A stretch of DNA of 64,000 bases, from contig NC_092341.1 of NCBI RefSeq assembly GCF_046630445.1, positions 132,200,001-132,264,000 on the forward strand. Direction: 5' to 3'. This DNA comes from Rutidosis leptorrhynchoides (lineage: Eukaryota; Streptophyta; Magnoliopsida; Asterales; Asteraceae). The translations under genes and the position numbers were made by a program. Of the stretch, positions 12,632-22,985 are shown piece by piece. Below the pieces are notes generated by a model that had not been told where the DNA came from, made no database searches, and saw only the letters and a list, made by a program, of their open reading frames with translations. Numbering within the stretch: the stretch's first letter is position 1; the number at the start of each line of letters is the position of its first letter.

Positions 12632-13096
12632 CTTCATGCCATATGTTGTAGCCAAATCCTCCGAAGAAAACTGCGAAGCTGGTAATTGTGCCGGAGGTGG
12701 GGTACACTATGAATAGGTATCTTAGGTTCAACATCATTGGGAATGATATGGGATGACATTGTGAAGATTGTAATCGACTGGAAAAAAAAAAATTAAGGCT
12801 GTTTGTTGTTAATGGTAAACAACGGCAGAAGAAAAAAAAATTGGTTAAGGAGCCATGGCTCTGAATACCATATAGAGAATTGTAATTCACTTGATTTTAT
12901 TGAAGGGAAAAGAGTACAATATATATACAATGTACAGCTAATAAAATATCATACAAACTAGGACTAGATAGCTACAAATCCTATACAAAAATAACAACTG
13001 ATGTATATCCTTAACGCTATCGTTTATCCTTAATATATGCGACTAAACTCATTGTGTATACCTATCCCATAGCTAGCAAACCGTTGCATTTACAAC
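12632..13096 (-). mobile_element. 5' end of a copia-like element: LTR, primer site, start of gag
   Basis: On the minus strand TGGTATTCAGAGCC (12,855-12,868) is a Met-tRNA type primer site. Upstream of it, about 215 bases to 13,096 look like a short LTR that starts TGTAAATG. Downstream, an ATG at 12,758 opens a short frame, MSSHIIPNDVEPKIPIHS, which stops after about 41 codons. It resembles the beginning of a copia gag but is too short to be sure. The rest of the element was lost where the Tat LTR begins. From 13,097 to 13,560 I see only AT-rich sequence and one hairpin. Confidence 0.45.
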
Positions 13097-13381
13097 AATT
13101 TACTGAAAAAGTAAAGAATGTAAATGTGTTGCTATTTTCTTATATAATTATTTATTCTAAGTGACTATTAATTATGCATAATTGAATAGATTTAATGAAA
13201 TATTATTAAAAAAATTAATTGTTAGAAACCTTTAATTTATAAAGAATCCGTAAATATGTTTATGTATAGCTTAATAGTAAATATAGCATTTAGGGACCAA
13301 ATTAAAAAAGCCTAGAATAAATAAAAGGATGAGTGATAATTTACAACATTGATTAAATCGTTAGAAAGTTTTTATAAGATA

Positions 13382-13465
13382 TACTCCGTGTATAGAAAAG
13401 ATATAGATAGAAGTAATGGAACTTTGAAAAGTCCTGATATTGATATATCTAATACACGGAGTGTA
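13382..13465. repeat. Small inverted repeat, possible MITE remnant
   Basis: TACTCCGTGTAT at 13,382-13,393 is the near reverse complement of ATACACGGAGTGTA at 13,452-13,465, enclosing about 58 AT-rich bases. The size and the TA-flanked ends would suit a tiny MITE. A chance hairpin is equally possible. Confidence 0.25.
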
Positions 13466-13624
13466 ACTAATATTAGTTAGAAACTTGCGAGGATCAATAT
13501 AAAATTACACCAAGAAATACTCTATAATTACTCATAAAATATAAAATATCTAAACCATTGTTCAAATATTTAGGGTGGCCAAGGTCCTCCTTGGTCCCCA
13601 TTAAGCTCCTCCATTGTTCATATC

Positions 13625-13728
13625 CATACTCATTTAATTTTTAAATTCCATATCCATATCTATATCTATATTCATATCCATATCTATTTAAATATAATTC
13701 ATCCATCCATATCCATATCCATATCCGT
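13625..13728. repeat. (TCCATA)n-like degenerate hexanucleotide repeat
   Basis: Many copies of TCCATA and TCTATA in a row with short interruptions, for example CCATATCCATATCCATATCC near 13,705. It is a simple-sequence repeat with no coding potential. Confidence 0.85.
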
Positions 13729-14003
13729 TGAATTAAGCGGGGAATCGGGTATCCGTTTGATGTTAAGTTTTTCTAAAAATATTAACTTTTTGTGCTGTTG
13801 GTCTCTCGATTAAACACAAAAAGCTAACAACGTCCCTTTGGTTTTTTCTGGCTAACATCATCCTTCCATTATACCATTTAAACTCATCGAGTCCCTCTAA
13901 CACCCAGCCGTTTAAAATGGACATTAAATCTCATCATGTGCCTAAAACATGATGGGTATTTTAGTCATTTTTGTTTATTTTCTGAAACAAGATAGTAAGC
14001 GGG

Positions 14004-14013
14004 TATATATAAT
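14004..14013 (+). promoter_or_regulatory. TATA box upstream of the GRF zinc-finger pseudogene
   Basis: TATATATAAT is followed by a CT-rich leader (TCTTTCCCTCTC) and an AAAACCCTAG leader motif, about 100 bases before the ATG at 14,109. The stretch 13,740-14,003 may be the terminal region of a MULE, but the matching far end is not in the window. Confidence 0.4.
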
Positions 14014-14108
14014 CATCTTTCCCTCTCAACTCATCGATGAAAACCCTAGAAATCCAAAAAAAAAACCCAAATCGATTTAACCTCAATTGGAGCCACAACT
14101 AGTTTGAA

Positions 14109-14446
14109 ATGGATTGCTGGTGCGGTCGAGCTGCTGTACTTCGTATATCACGTATTGCACCTATATCACAACTAGTTCAAACCCTAGTCTAATGTTTTGC
14201 ATCACAGTTTAGTGGCAAAAACCATAATTTTTAAAACTTAAAATCGAGTATTTTGTTAAGATTTATTATTAATGTGATGGATTTTATATGGTGCATAGGT
14301 CTAGTTGCACCTTCTTTGCTTAGTACGATCCACCAAATCCAGCCATATCTTCAGTTTATGAACGACTTAGAAATCAAGAACAAAGTGCTAGAAATTGGAA
14401 ATTAATGTACATTATTGTGTTTGTTATATATTACTATGATAATTGA
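14109..14446 (+). pseudogene. GRF-type zinc-finger protein fragment
   Basis: The ATG at 14,109 opens MDCWCGRAAVLRIS, which carries the start of a GRF zinc finger (C-x-C-G-x-x-A-V-L-R-x-S). The following residues are not the expected ones, and a stop comes after 27 codons at 14,190. A second open piece near 14,329-14,446 contains VYERLRNQEQ and a hydrophobic end (IIVFVIYYYDN), as in short plant GRF proteins that end in a coiled coil and a membrane-like tail. The gene is thus broken, with the central zinc ligands lost. It faces the MULE transposase gene tail to tail. Confidence 0.5.
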
Positions 14447-14671
14447 GATTGTGTAATGATATTGGTTCAACAATAGCTGTAGCAACAATGCTTGGAATTG
14501 TGTAATGGAATTATGCATTATCTATGTAACACTTTTGTTTGAAATTATGTAATGATATTGGTTCAACGATGGATGTAGAAATGACTATAAAATGGTTTTA
14601 AAATGGTTGTAATGATCAACAATGGTTGTTTAGATTGAGTGTAATGATCAACAATTACAAGTGTTAATGTA

Positions 14672-14815
14672 AATGGCAATTACAAAGTGCAAATGCAAAG
14701 TGCAATCACAAAGTGCAAATGCAAAGTGCAATTACAAAGTGCAAAGTGCAAATGCAAAGTGAAATTACATTTGCAAATGCAAAGTGCAATTACAAATGCA
14801 AAGTGTAATCAAAAT
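14672..14815. repeat. Irregular tandem repeat of AAATGCAAAGTGCAATTACA words
   Basis: About ten shuffled units of CAAATG, CAAAGTG and CAATTACA follow one another. The open frame through it (MQMQSAITKCKCKVQ...) merely translates the repeat. The flanks (14,450-14,671 and 14,816-15,074) are AT-rich. They hold repeated TGTAATGAT and CCATTACA words but no gene. Confidence 0.7.
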
Positions 14816-15074
14816 AGCAAATGCAAAATTTCAACAACATTTTCAAAACCTGTAATATCAAACAACAATTTTTTTGGAACTTGTAATGTCAAACAACGAT
14901 TTAAAAGCAATACAAACTGTACCATTACATAGTCTACCATTATATAGTCAACAAAAGCTAATACATAGAATGCCATTACACAACCTTAATAATAAAAGTA
15001 CCATTACATAGACTAGCAAAAGATTTCACAAGGTTATACAAAATACATTACAAAAGAAACACAACATCATAACA

Positions 15075-16600
15075 TTCAAGTCTTCTTCTTTGCCTTTCCT
15101 ACAGCCTTGTCATTCTTCTTTCCACTTCCACCACCACTAGTAGATTCCCCATTTTTATAACCTATCTTGTTATGTCCATATAGTCCACATGATCCACATT
15201 TCTTTAACTTGCCTATTAGACGGTTTAACAAATAAAAATTGTAATAAACTTAATATAACTTAATAGTAACAGTAATCATATTACTTAACAATCCAAAGTA
15301 AGTAAGCATACCTTGAGTGGACAGTTTACCTCCTGCACCAATCGCATCAACCTCATTTGCAGACTTTCTTCTTTTTTTCTTGGGTTTTCCAAGAGTTGAA
15401 ACCTTCTTTGATGCTACAAGTGTGCAAAAATCCTCAGCTTTTGGTCATAAATGCCTTCCATTCACATGGTCAATTGTAAACTGGTAGGTATTGTTCCAAG
15501 TAGTTATCATATAAACAAAATGAACCCATGATTTTGGGTCACCAGGTTCAAAACCAATTTTTGCCATATTCCAGTTAATTCCAACTGCATGTTTGCAAGG
15601 TATGCCAGTTAACTCCCACTTTCTACAAGCACAAGTCTTTGTCTCCATGTCAACTACACATTACTCTTGTTGTTGTCCATTTAGTGCTGGTCCAGTTAAT
15701 TGGTATTTTTGGTTTCCTCCCTATAAAACATTGCATCTGTTTTCTTCAATTTTTATTTTCTCAAACACTTTGGTAGCTCCGATACTTAAAGGGCCATCAC
15801 ACTTATCTTTCTTCTTAATAACATTCACAATCCTTTGGTAGCTCCATTGATGAGGAGGAGTTAAAGCTAAGTATTAATAAACAGCATTATCAAACTCCTT
15901 TAATTCTTGCATCCTTAATTAATCAAAGTTAAAACTACTTAAATACTAATTAAATATAAACTTAATTAAACAAATTAAACATTTACTTAATTAAACTAAT
16001 TAAATATTAATCAAAGTTAATACCGTTTATTTGTCTGATATGAATGTAAAGTTAGAATTGGTGCCAAATCCAAGATCTTCACCCAACCACTCTAGGAACC
16101 ATTTCCAAGATGACCCACATTCATTCTCAACAATGGCGTATGCCCCCTTATCTGGACCAGAAGATTTCCCCTTATCACATTTTTTGGATGTACCCTTCAC
16201 TTGTTTGTCTTTAATCTTACCACTTAAACTGCCTTTTTTGCCACCTCTCTTTACACTACTGGGTCCCACATCACACTTTTGACTACCACTATCAATGTTT
16301 AACTTTTGACTTCCACCATCACCAACAAATGGATTAGTAACAAGCCCTTCACATTGAATCTTAATCCTTCTTTTATCATTCTTAACAAACACAAGTTTCC
16401 TTCTTGTTTCAATAGAATGTACAATAACTGCATCCTTAACATCGTGTTTTGATTCAAACTTTTGGCTTAGAAAAAAAAGGTCTTTCCAAACTCAACATTT
16501 GATTCCTCATGTTATCTTATCCCACAAATTTTCTTTTTCCTTATACGTTCTTCATCACTATAAGAATCATAACTCTCAAACCCATCATCATTCAATTCCT
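15075..16600 (-). pseudogene. MULE (Mutator-like) transposase, internally deleted
   Basis: Transposase of a Mutator-like DNA element. From its N-terminal side: an ESYDSYSDEERIRK segment (about 16,560-16,600), a VKNDKRRIKIQCEG segment, and SWKWFLEWLGEDLGFGTNSNFTFISDK (16,027-16,120), which is the block leading into the DDE core. An AT-rich, intron-like stretch follows (about 15,900-16,025). Then come DNAVY and TPPHQWS, the SWIM zinc finger CACRKWELTGIPCKHAV (15,575-15,640) and a C-terminal zinc knuckle CGSCGLYGHNK (15,175-15,205) whose last ligand is Tyr instead of Cys. The catalytic centre between FISDK and the TPPHQWS segment is largely missing, and there are in-frame stops. The 5' end is cut by a SIRE LTR at 16,602. 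Confidence 0.75.
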
Positions 16601-16601
16601 C

Positions 16602-17563
16602 TGTTGGTCCCTTAGATAACAACAGGAGTATTGTAAATGTGGGGGGGGGGGGTGAATACAATTCTTTTTGCTTAAACAAGTTATATAGCAGTTAAGTGTA
16701 TTTAAACAGATAATTAAATAAGTCTTGGGTAATTTTCAAGGTTATTATTTTATTGATATAAATCTCAAAGAATCACAACTGTTCAATGGCGGAATAAACA
16801 GTTGGTTGATACAGATTACGCCTAGGTTAAGCTAAAGAAGATATCTTAAAGGTATTACAAGTTTGGACTCTATTTAATAAACCCACACCACTCAATATTA
16901 CAATAGTGGAAAACATCTATTTATAGGACTCCTATTATCCATATAATTAATCTATTGTCCATTGGTACATAGGATGTCTGTAGTTGTGTAGATAACATTA
17001 ACAGAGAGCGTGATCTCTTTCTTTCCTCTTTGGTAGCTATTTTCAGGAACACCCCAATTCGGTTTGGCATCACTATTTGAATAAACAAATAGAATATTAG
17101 GTTCCCTAGGCATTGACAAAGTATTAACACATATCTTCACATGCGTTAAACTTCTGCATTCTCACGTGGTTTTCTAAGGTCACTTGTCAGCCGCCAACAC
17201 GTGTCCTTTTCTGTTCAACTTTGTCTTCGACTGCTGTTGAATAGTACTACCGAGGTAGACCACACAGAAAACTATTATGCTTGTAATGGAGTATAATTGT
17301 CTAAGTGTTGTATGTTGCTACCAGTTATACTGATTCTTCTACTGGTTCACTTGATCTTCATAATTTGCTGGGCACACATCCTGTGCTAGTTGAAGAATAC
17401 TGTCTTCCTTGTGCTGGTATACCAGGCAGCATACTGGCACACTTGACACAACAACAAATGCTGTCTATAGATGAGTAAACGTATACTGACTGCACATAAC
17501 ATCTTATGTACATAATTGCTGTTTTGTCATAATTAAATCCTTAATCACCTTGGGGACTCAACA
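16602..17563 (-). mobile_element. SIRE-type copia 3' LTR, copy 1
   Basis: On the plus strand it runs from TGTTGGTCCC to GGGACTCAACA, so both ends carry TGTTG/CAACA terminal inverted bases. It is collinear over its whole length with the LTR split between 17,762-18,643 and 35,309-35,383. The element lies on the minus strand because the polypurine tract is on the right (17,564-17,577, minus-strand AAATAGGGGAAGAG). It contains a run of about 11 Gs near 16,641 where copy 2 has 5. It interrupts the MULE pseudogene. Confidence 0.8.
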
Positions 17564-17761
17564 CTCTTCCCCTATTTGATGATGACAAAACCTATGATTT
17601 GTAAAGAAAACACTAAAAGCCAGCACTAAAGGAATTAATGAGAAATAAACAGTGATTTTGTCTGTTTTAGGTTTATTTTGGGATCTTTTGCTGAGTAATC
17701 TATATGTTATAAATTGATATGATTGTGAAGATTAACTCATTTCACATTCACCATGAATATA
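17564..17761 (-). mobile_element. SIRE internal remnant: polypurine tract and 3' untranslated region
   Basis: About 200 bases matching 35,384-35,580 beside the other SIRE LTR, including the CCCCTATTTGATGA start and the GATCTTTTGCTGAG block. It is cut off at 17,761 by the next LTR. Either the second SIRE element inserted into the first one here, or the two were joined by recombination. Confidence 0.7.
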
Positions 17762-18643
17762 TGTTGGTCCCTTGATTAATAACAGGAGTATTGTATGGGG
17801 GTAAATACAATTCTTTTGCTTATCTTAACAGGTTAAGCTAATTAGTATTCATGCAAGTAAATTAAATAAGAGTCAAATATAATTTACAACGATTATTCTT
17901 TATTGATATAAATCACAAAGAATCACAACTATCCTTGGTGGAATGATAGTTGGTTGATACAGATTCACCTAAGTTATAGCTATTGAGGTTATCTAAAGCT
18001 ATTACACGTTTGGACTCTTAATAAATAAAACCCACACCACACTAGTTGTTACAATAGTGAATACATCAATTTATAGTAGTCCTATTAGTCGTGTAAATAT
18101 TCTATTGTCCACTGGTACATAGGATGTCTGTACTTATGGGGACAACTGCATAAGAGAGCGTGCTCTCTTCTTTCCTCTTTGGTAGCTATTTGCAGGAAGA
18201 CCCCGATTCGGTTTGGTACCACTATTTGATTAAACAAATAGAATGTTGTGTTCCCTAGGCGTTGACAAAGAATAACACATGTCTGCACATGCGTTAAACT
18301 TTTGCATTCCCACGTGGTCTTGTAAGGTCACTTGTCAGCCGTCGATGCGTGTCCTTTTTTGTTCAACTTTGTCTTTGACTTCTGTTGAATAGTACAATTG
18401 ATGTAGACCACTCAGGAAACTACTATGCTTGTAATGGAGCATAGCTGTCTTATGTAGTAAGCTGCTTTCCAGTCATACTAGTTCTTCTATGCTGAGTTAT
18501 TTGATATTCTTAAATTGTTGGGTACACATCCTGTGCTAGTTGAAGAATACTGTCTACCTTGTGCTGGTAGACTAGGCAGCAAACTAAACACTCAACATAA
18601 CAATATTTGTTGTGTATACATAAACAAACCTGTGCTGGCTGCA
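17762..18643 (-). mobile_element. SIRE-type copia 3' LTR, copy 2, left part (split by Athila)
   Basis: Begins TGTTGGTCCCTTGATT and matches copy 1 until CTGTGCTGGCTGCA, where the Athila LTR starts. The remaining bases of the LTR (CTGCACATAACATTC... to GGGACTCAACA) follow on the far side at 35,309-35,383. The two parts add up to about 950 bases, matching copy 1 (962). Confidence 0.85.
18639..18643 (+). other. Target-site duplication CTGCA (left), Athila element
   Basis: CTGCA directly precedes the Athila 5' LTR and is repeated at 35,309-35,313 directly after the 3' LTR. Removing the element and one CTGCA restores a continuous SIRE LTR, which fixes the insertion exactly. Confidence 0.9.
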
Positions 18644-18932
18644 TGATATCGCATATTTTATACACATTTTCCTTAGCGATATCGATCACATTTTAGTCCG
18701 TTCGGATACGATTTGGCTGTTATTTCTTATAATATTGAGAACGTTCGAGTTTGAAGAGTTAATTGTAGAAGAGTGGCATTTTATGGAGTTTTTGAGGCAT
18801 TTTGTTAATCGATTATTATTATTATTGGTGCATCGAGGTTGAAAAAGTGAAGTACATTTTGGATATCTTGGTTTTGAATTAGTTTAAGTAAGGAAAAAGT
18901 GCAAAAGAAACGTGAGTATCAGGTTTCACAGA

Positions 18933-19155
18933 AGGCCACGGCGCGTGCCATTTGCCACGGCGTGGGAATCAACAGGATTTGGCATCAGGAAAGGGGTTAA
19001 AGAAGGGTTCAGAACCAGTTTGGGCCACGACGCGAGGATCTAAGCCGCGGCGCGGCGTTTGCTGTATTTCAAGATCAGGAGAGCTTTTAGAAGAGTCCCA
19101 GTTCACGTGTATTTTCGTGGCGCGACATATAGGGTCTGCGACGCGACCATGGCTC
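18933..19155 (+). promoter_or_regulatory. Cluster of six CpG-rich near-palindromes in Athila U3
   Basis: Six related sites lie in about 220 bases. The clearest are CCACG-g-CGTGG at 18,955-18,965, CCGCG-g-CGCGG at 19,045-19,055 and TCGTG-g-CGCGA at 19,115-19,125. Each is a pair of 5-base arms around one central base. The cluster ends about 25 bases before the TATA box. This position suggests promoter elements bound by a dimeric factor (inference). Confidence 0.6.
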
Positions 19156-19176
19156 GGCCCAGACGAATTTGTAAGG

Positions 19177-19184
19177 TATTTAAA
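19177..19184 (+). promoter_or_regulatory. TATA box of the Athila 5' LTR
   Basis: TATTTAAA, conserved in the 3' LTR at 34,205-34,212, lies at the transition from the palindrome cluster to the leader-like sequence. Confidence 0.5.
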
Positions 19185-20280
19185 GCTCGGAAAAATACCC
19201 TAATTTCCATATTGTATTCCCAGATGAATTGCAGCAGCTTTTGGACGAAAAAGGGTGATTTTTGGGGAATCCCAAGATCATTCTAATGCTTCAATCATTA
19301 CGGGAACGTGCTTCGATTCATCATTCATTCAATATTCATTCATCTATTAGGTTTATCTCTTTGTTTTAAACAATGAATTCATCTATTATTTTGATTGTTA
19401 TTTTGGTTTTAGCCATGATTGTTGGCTAATTATTTAATGTTTGTCTAGACTAATAACCGAGGTTTTGGATGTCTATTTAAATTATCAAGGATGTTGTGCA
19501 TGTTAATTTGGTTTTGATTAAAAGATCCATGCTTGTTCATGTTTACATGTTTGCTCTCAATTGATTATTGTGTTTGTTTGATCAAGGGAACCCCGGGTTA
19601 ATTTAACACTTTAATTTACAACTGTTTTGTCTTAAGTGGTTGTTTGCTAAACCGGACCAAGGGGTAAATTGGGTAAAGACTAGTAAATTGAACAGGAATG
19701 AATTATGTAAGCGAACATAAGCACAATTGTTAATCAAATACTAAGTTAGTTAATTAGTTGAACACAAACAATAAGGTCTTAAGTGCAAGGGAACCCTACA
19801 CTGTGTAATTAGAGTTTGGGTGGTCGTTAAGAGAACTCTTGATGACCCGTTTGATTAAATTGCATGCATAGATGAGATAAACAATCTTAATAACACGAAC
19901 ATCCATTACCGAGGGTAATAGGTCTAGATGAACATTCTTGTTTGAATTGAATACAAATCTATCTTTATTATTTGTTAAGTACTAGCACATAAACTAAAAA
20001 GAACAAAAATACTGTTTTTACCTCTATAAACCATTTCTTGATTATGCTAATCATTAAATAGCCAAACTACAAAAACCAGTAATTTCATTAGATTTCTAGA
20101 TAAAGTAGTTTAATTACTTATAGTTACAACCTTAAGTTGATACAAAAACTTTCCTTGGAACGAACTTTGGACTTTACCAAATCATACTAGTACACGATTG
20201 GGTACACTGCCTGTTAGTGTGTTTAATCAATTAAACTGGTGTTTTCCACTGATAAATTATATACGCAATTTGACACATCA

Positions 20281-20304
20281 AGTTTTTGGCTCTGCTACCG
20301 AGGA
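20281..20304 (+). other. Degenerate Athila primer-binding site
   Basis: The LTR is followed by TTTTTGGCTCTGCTACCGAGG, which keeps the outline of the usual Athila site (TTTTTGGCGCC...GCCGGGG) with several transitions. It was probably weak or dead by the time of the present copy. Confidence 0.55.
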
Positions 20305-20427
20305 AAGTTGTGTCAATTTGAGATTGTTATCTATTTACGATTAATTAGGATTTATTTTATTAGATTTTAGATATTTCTTAAGTCGGTGCGTTTTATCGTT
20401 TGTGTTTTGCAAGATAGCAGGTAGTGT

Positions 20428-22004
20428 ATGCCACATATGCATTCTTCAAATTCTCTGATTCTTCGACCATTTGACGAACCCGAAAGAGAGTTATTTAGAG
20501 TGTTAAGTCAAGAGCAACAGTCTACAGTGGATTTATCAGTTTCTTCGAGTGATAATATAATTCATTTAGGTAGTAATTCTGAGACTGTGGTGCCCGATAC
20601 ACCACCTGAAATCAACGAAGAGGAAGACACTTACATTTCATTAGATATTTTCGAGACTGAAGAGATGGCTGATCAACCACCTCGTCCTCAGACTATGGCA
20701 GAAAAGTTGAAGGCCACCCGAGCTGGTCAAGGAAATTTGATTACTCAACCAAACATCACTCAGCCTTTCCAAATCACAGGTCCAATTCTGAGTTTGATTT
20801 CTTCTGATATCCAATTTCATGGCAAGGATAGTGAGAATGCTAACGAGCATTTTCGTTTTTCAATGATGTTTGCAACTTATTCAAGCTGAATGAGGTTGCT
20901 GATACTTCGATCAAGACAAGGCTTTTTCCCTGGACTCTTAAGGGAGAAGCTAAGAGATGGTTAGATAAGCAACCCGAGGGTACGTTTACCTCTTGGGATG
21001 GGTTGGTAGATAAGTTCTTTTCAAAGTTTTTCCCTGCGTCTCGAGCTTCTAGACTTCAAGCAGAAATTTCACAATTCAGACAAAAGAGCAGTGAGACATT
21101 ATTTGATGCTTGGGACCGATTTTCTAATATATTGCGCTCATTTCCGCAACACGGGTTGAATGATTTACAAAAGGTCCAGATTTTCTACAAAGGTTGTGAT
21201 ATACCAACTCGTCAGAGTATTGATCAATCAGCAGGTGGTACTTTAATGGATAAGACAGAAGAAGAGGCGTTAGATATTATTGAAAAGCAAGCTGCCTACA
21301 CTCACGAATGGCATCAAGATTATGATTCATCCCGTTTAGCTTCAGTTAAACGTACCTAAACCACTGGTGCTTATAATGATTATGGGTCTATAAATGCTAA
21401 GTTAGATAAATTTGGTAGGCATTTAGAGAAGTTGGATAAGGATATTCATGGTATGAAGGTTGGTTGTGAATATTGTGGGGGATTACATTTAGCAAAAGAT
21501 TGTGATGCGGGTTTGACTATGAATCAGAAAGAAGAGATCGCTTTTATTAGTTAACAGAACAGTAATTAGTTTCAGGGATGTGCTCAGTTTAATATGAATT
21601 TCAACAATCCTTATAATCCTCAAGGTAATCAAGGTTTGAGGTTCCAGCCAGGATCTAGTGAAGGTTATCAACAGCAAGCTCCCGGATATTTTCAGAAGCC
21701 CCAAGCCGAAGAGAAAAAGTCCAACCTTGAGGCTATGATCGAAAAGCTTGTGATATCTCATACTCAGCTTGTTACTACTGTTACCTGAAACAATGAGAAG
21801 AATGATCAAATGTTTCGAAATCAACAAGTAGCTATTCAGAATTTAGAGAAACAAATTGGTCAGCTGGCTAATTAGAGTAATGAGAGGAAATCGGAGGAGT
21901 TACCGAGTAAAACAAATACTAACCCAAAGAATGGGCAAGTTAATGCTATCACCACCCGAAGTGGTTTAACATATGATCCACCTAGGAAGCCCGACGAGTA
22001 CGAT
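20428..22004 (+). pseudogene. Athila gag
   Basis: Structural polyprotein. The ATG at 20,428 starts MPHMHSSNSLILRPFDEPER. The capsid region begins near FQITGPILSLI and stays open to 20,889. A frameshift follows near 20,870, after which the frame reads the core motifs KGEAKRWLDKQP, WDGLVDKFFSKFFP and QIFYKGCDIPTRQ to 21,359. A zinc-knuckle-like CEYCGGLHLAKDC lies at about 21,468-21,508, and a Gln/Asn-rich linker with IEKLVISHTQLVTT follows. At least five in-frame stops after 21,357 break it. The parts and order are those of Athila gag. The following protease region continues in frame with the last piece. Confidence 0.8.
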
Positions 22005-22985
22005 TTGAAGGTTCCGTTAGCTAAGAATAGTGAGACAGTTGTGGCTAGTGAACCGGAGGGGGAAAAGGAGCCGGAACAGGTGATTGAGAAAGTTGTAAGG
22101 GTACCAGAAACCGTTGCTGCTAAACCGGTAGTTAAAGAGTATCAACCACCGCTCTCATTCCCGAGGAAGCAGAGATTGGAGAAGCTGGAGGCAGAAAATT
22201 CCAAGTTCATGGACTTGATTAAAAAAGTTAACATAAATATGCCTTTTATTGATGTGATTGTAGGTATGCCAAAGTATGCAAGGTTTCTTAAGGAATTTCT
22301 AACTAATAGGAAGAAGCTGGAGAACATGTCTTCAGTCAGGTTGAATGCCGCATGCTCAGTGGTAGTTGCAAACAAGCTTTCAGAGAAGCTTGAGGATCCT
22401 GGTAGTTTCACCATTCCTTGTTTACTTGGTAATTTAGATTGTGTGATGGCATTGGCAGATTTGTTGGCTAGCATAAATTTAATGCCTTATTCTATTTATT
22501 TACAGCTAGAGTTAAAACCCAAGTGTACGGCTATTCAGCTAGCTGACCACTTTATTAAACTCCCTGGGGGAATTATAGAGAATATGCTAGTTAAGACCGG
22601 GTCGTTGGTTTTCTCAGCCAATTTCGTGGTTTTGGATATGGAGGTGGATGAAAGGATTTCACTTATCTTGGGTCGGCCATTTTTGAATACTTCTAGATGT
22701 ATCATCGATGTTTATGGCTAAAAGTTGACCCTTAAGATAGATGACTTGAGTGAAACATTCTCAATCGACCATGCTTTAAAATACCCTGCCTACACTGATG
22801 ATACATGTTATTTTCTTAACACTGTGGATGTCCAGTCTGAGTTTTTGCAGGAATTCCCAGAGTTACAGGGTTCAGGAGAATGCTCATTGGTTGAAATTGA
22901 TGAAGAGTTGCAGGTTGAGGAGGTGGATATTTTAACCGCCTTGATGGAAAACGGCTATGAGCCGATTGGGGAGGCAGTTCCATGA
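22005..22985 (+). pseudogene. Athila aspartic protease region with altered active site
   Basis: Cleaves the Gag-Pol polyprotein in an active element. After a charged linker (EGEKEPEQVIEKV) and PPLSFPRKQRLEK come NINMPFIDVIVGMPKYARFLKE and the protease core. The usual Athila catalytic motif D-L-G-A-S reads DLLAS here (about 22,458-22,472), so the glycine after the catalytic Asp pair position is lost. The flap/second half ILGRPFLNTSRCIIDV is present, and a stop at 22,719 is followed by a continuation to 22,985. No reverse transcriptase follows, so this element is not autonomous. Confidence 0.8.

Larger units (their letters stand above)
18644..20280 (+). mobile_element. Athila 5' LTR
   Basis: Runs from TGATATCGCA to TGACACATCA, 1637 bases, and is nearly identical to the 3' LTR at 33,675-35,308. 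It holds a GC-rich palindrome cluster (18,933-19,160), a TATA box at 19,177-19,184 and the conserved Athila LTR end with the GGAACGAACTTTGGA and GGGTACACTGCC blocks. A degenerate primer site and gag follow, so it is the upstream LTR. Confidence 0.9.

Noticed and set aside
12612..12890. 92-codon minus-strand frame across the copia primer site
   Set aside because: It runs through the primer-binding site and a poly(T) stretch. The plausible gag start is in another frame at 12,758.
20641..20850. Minus-strand frames inside Athila gag and protease (also 22,142-22,474 and 21,489-21,827)
   Set aside because: Antisense shadows of the recognised gag and protease reading frames.
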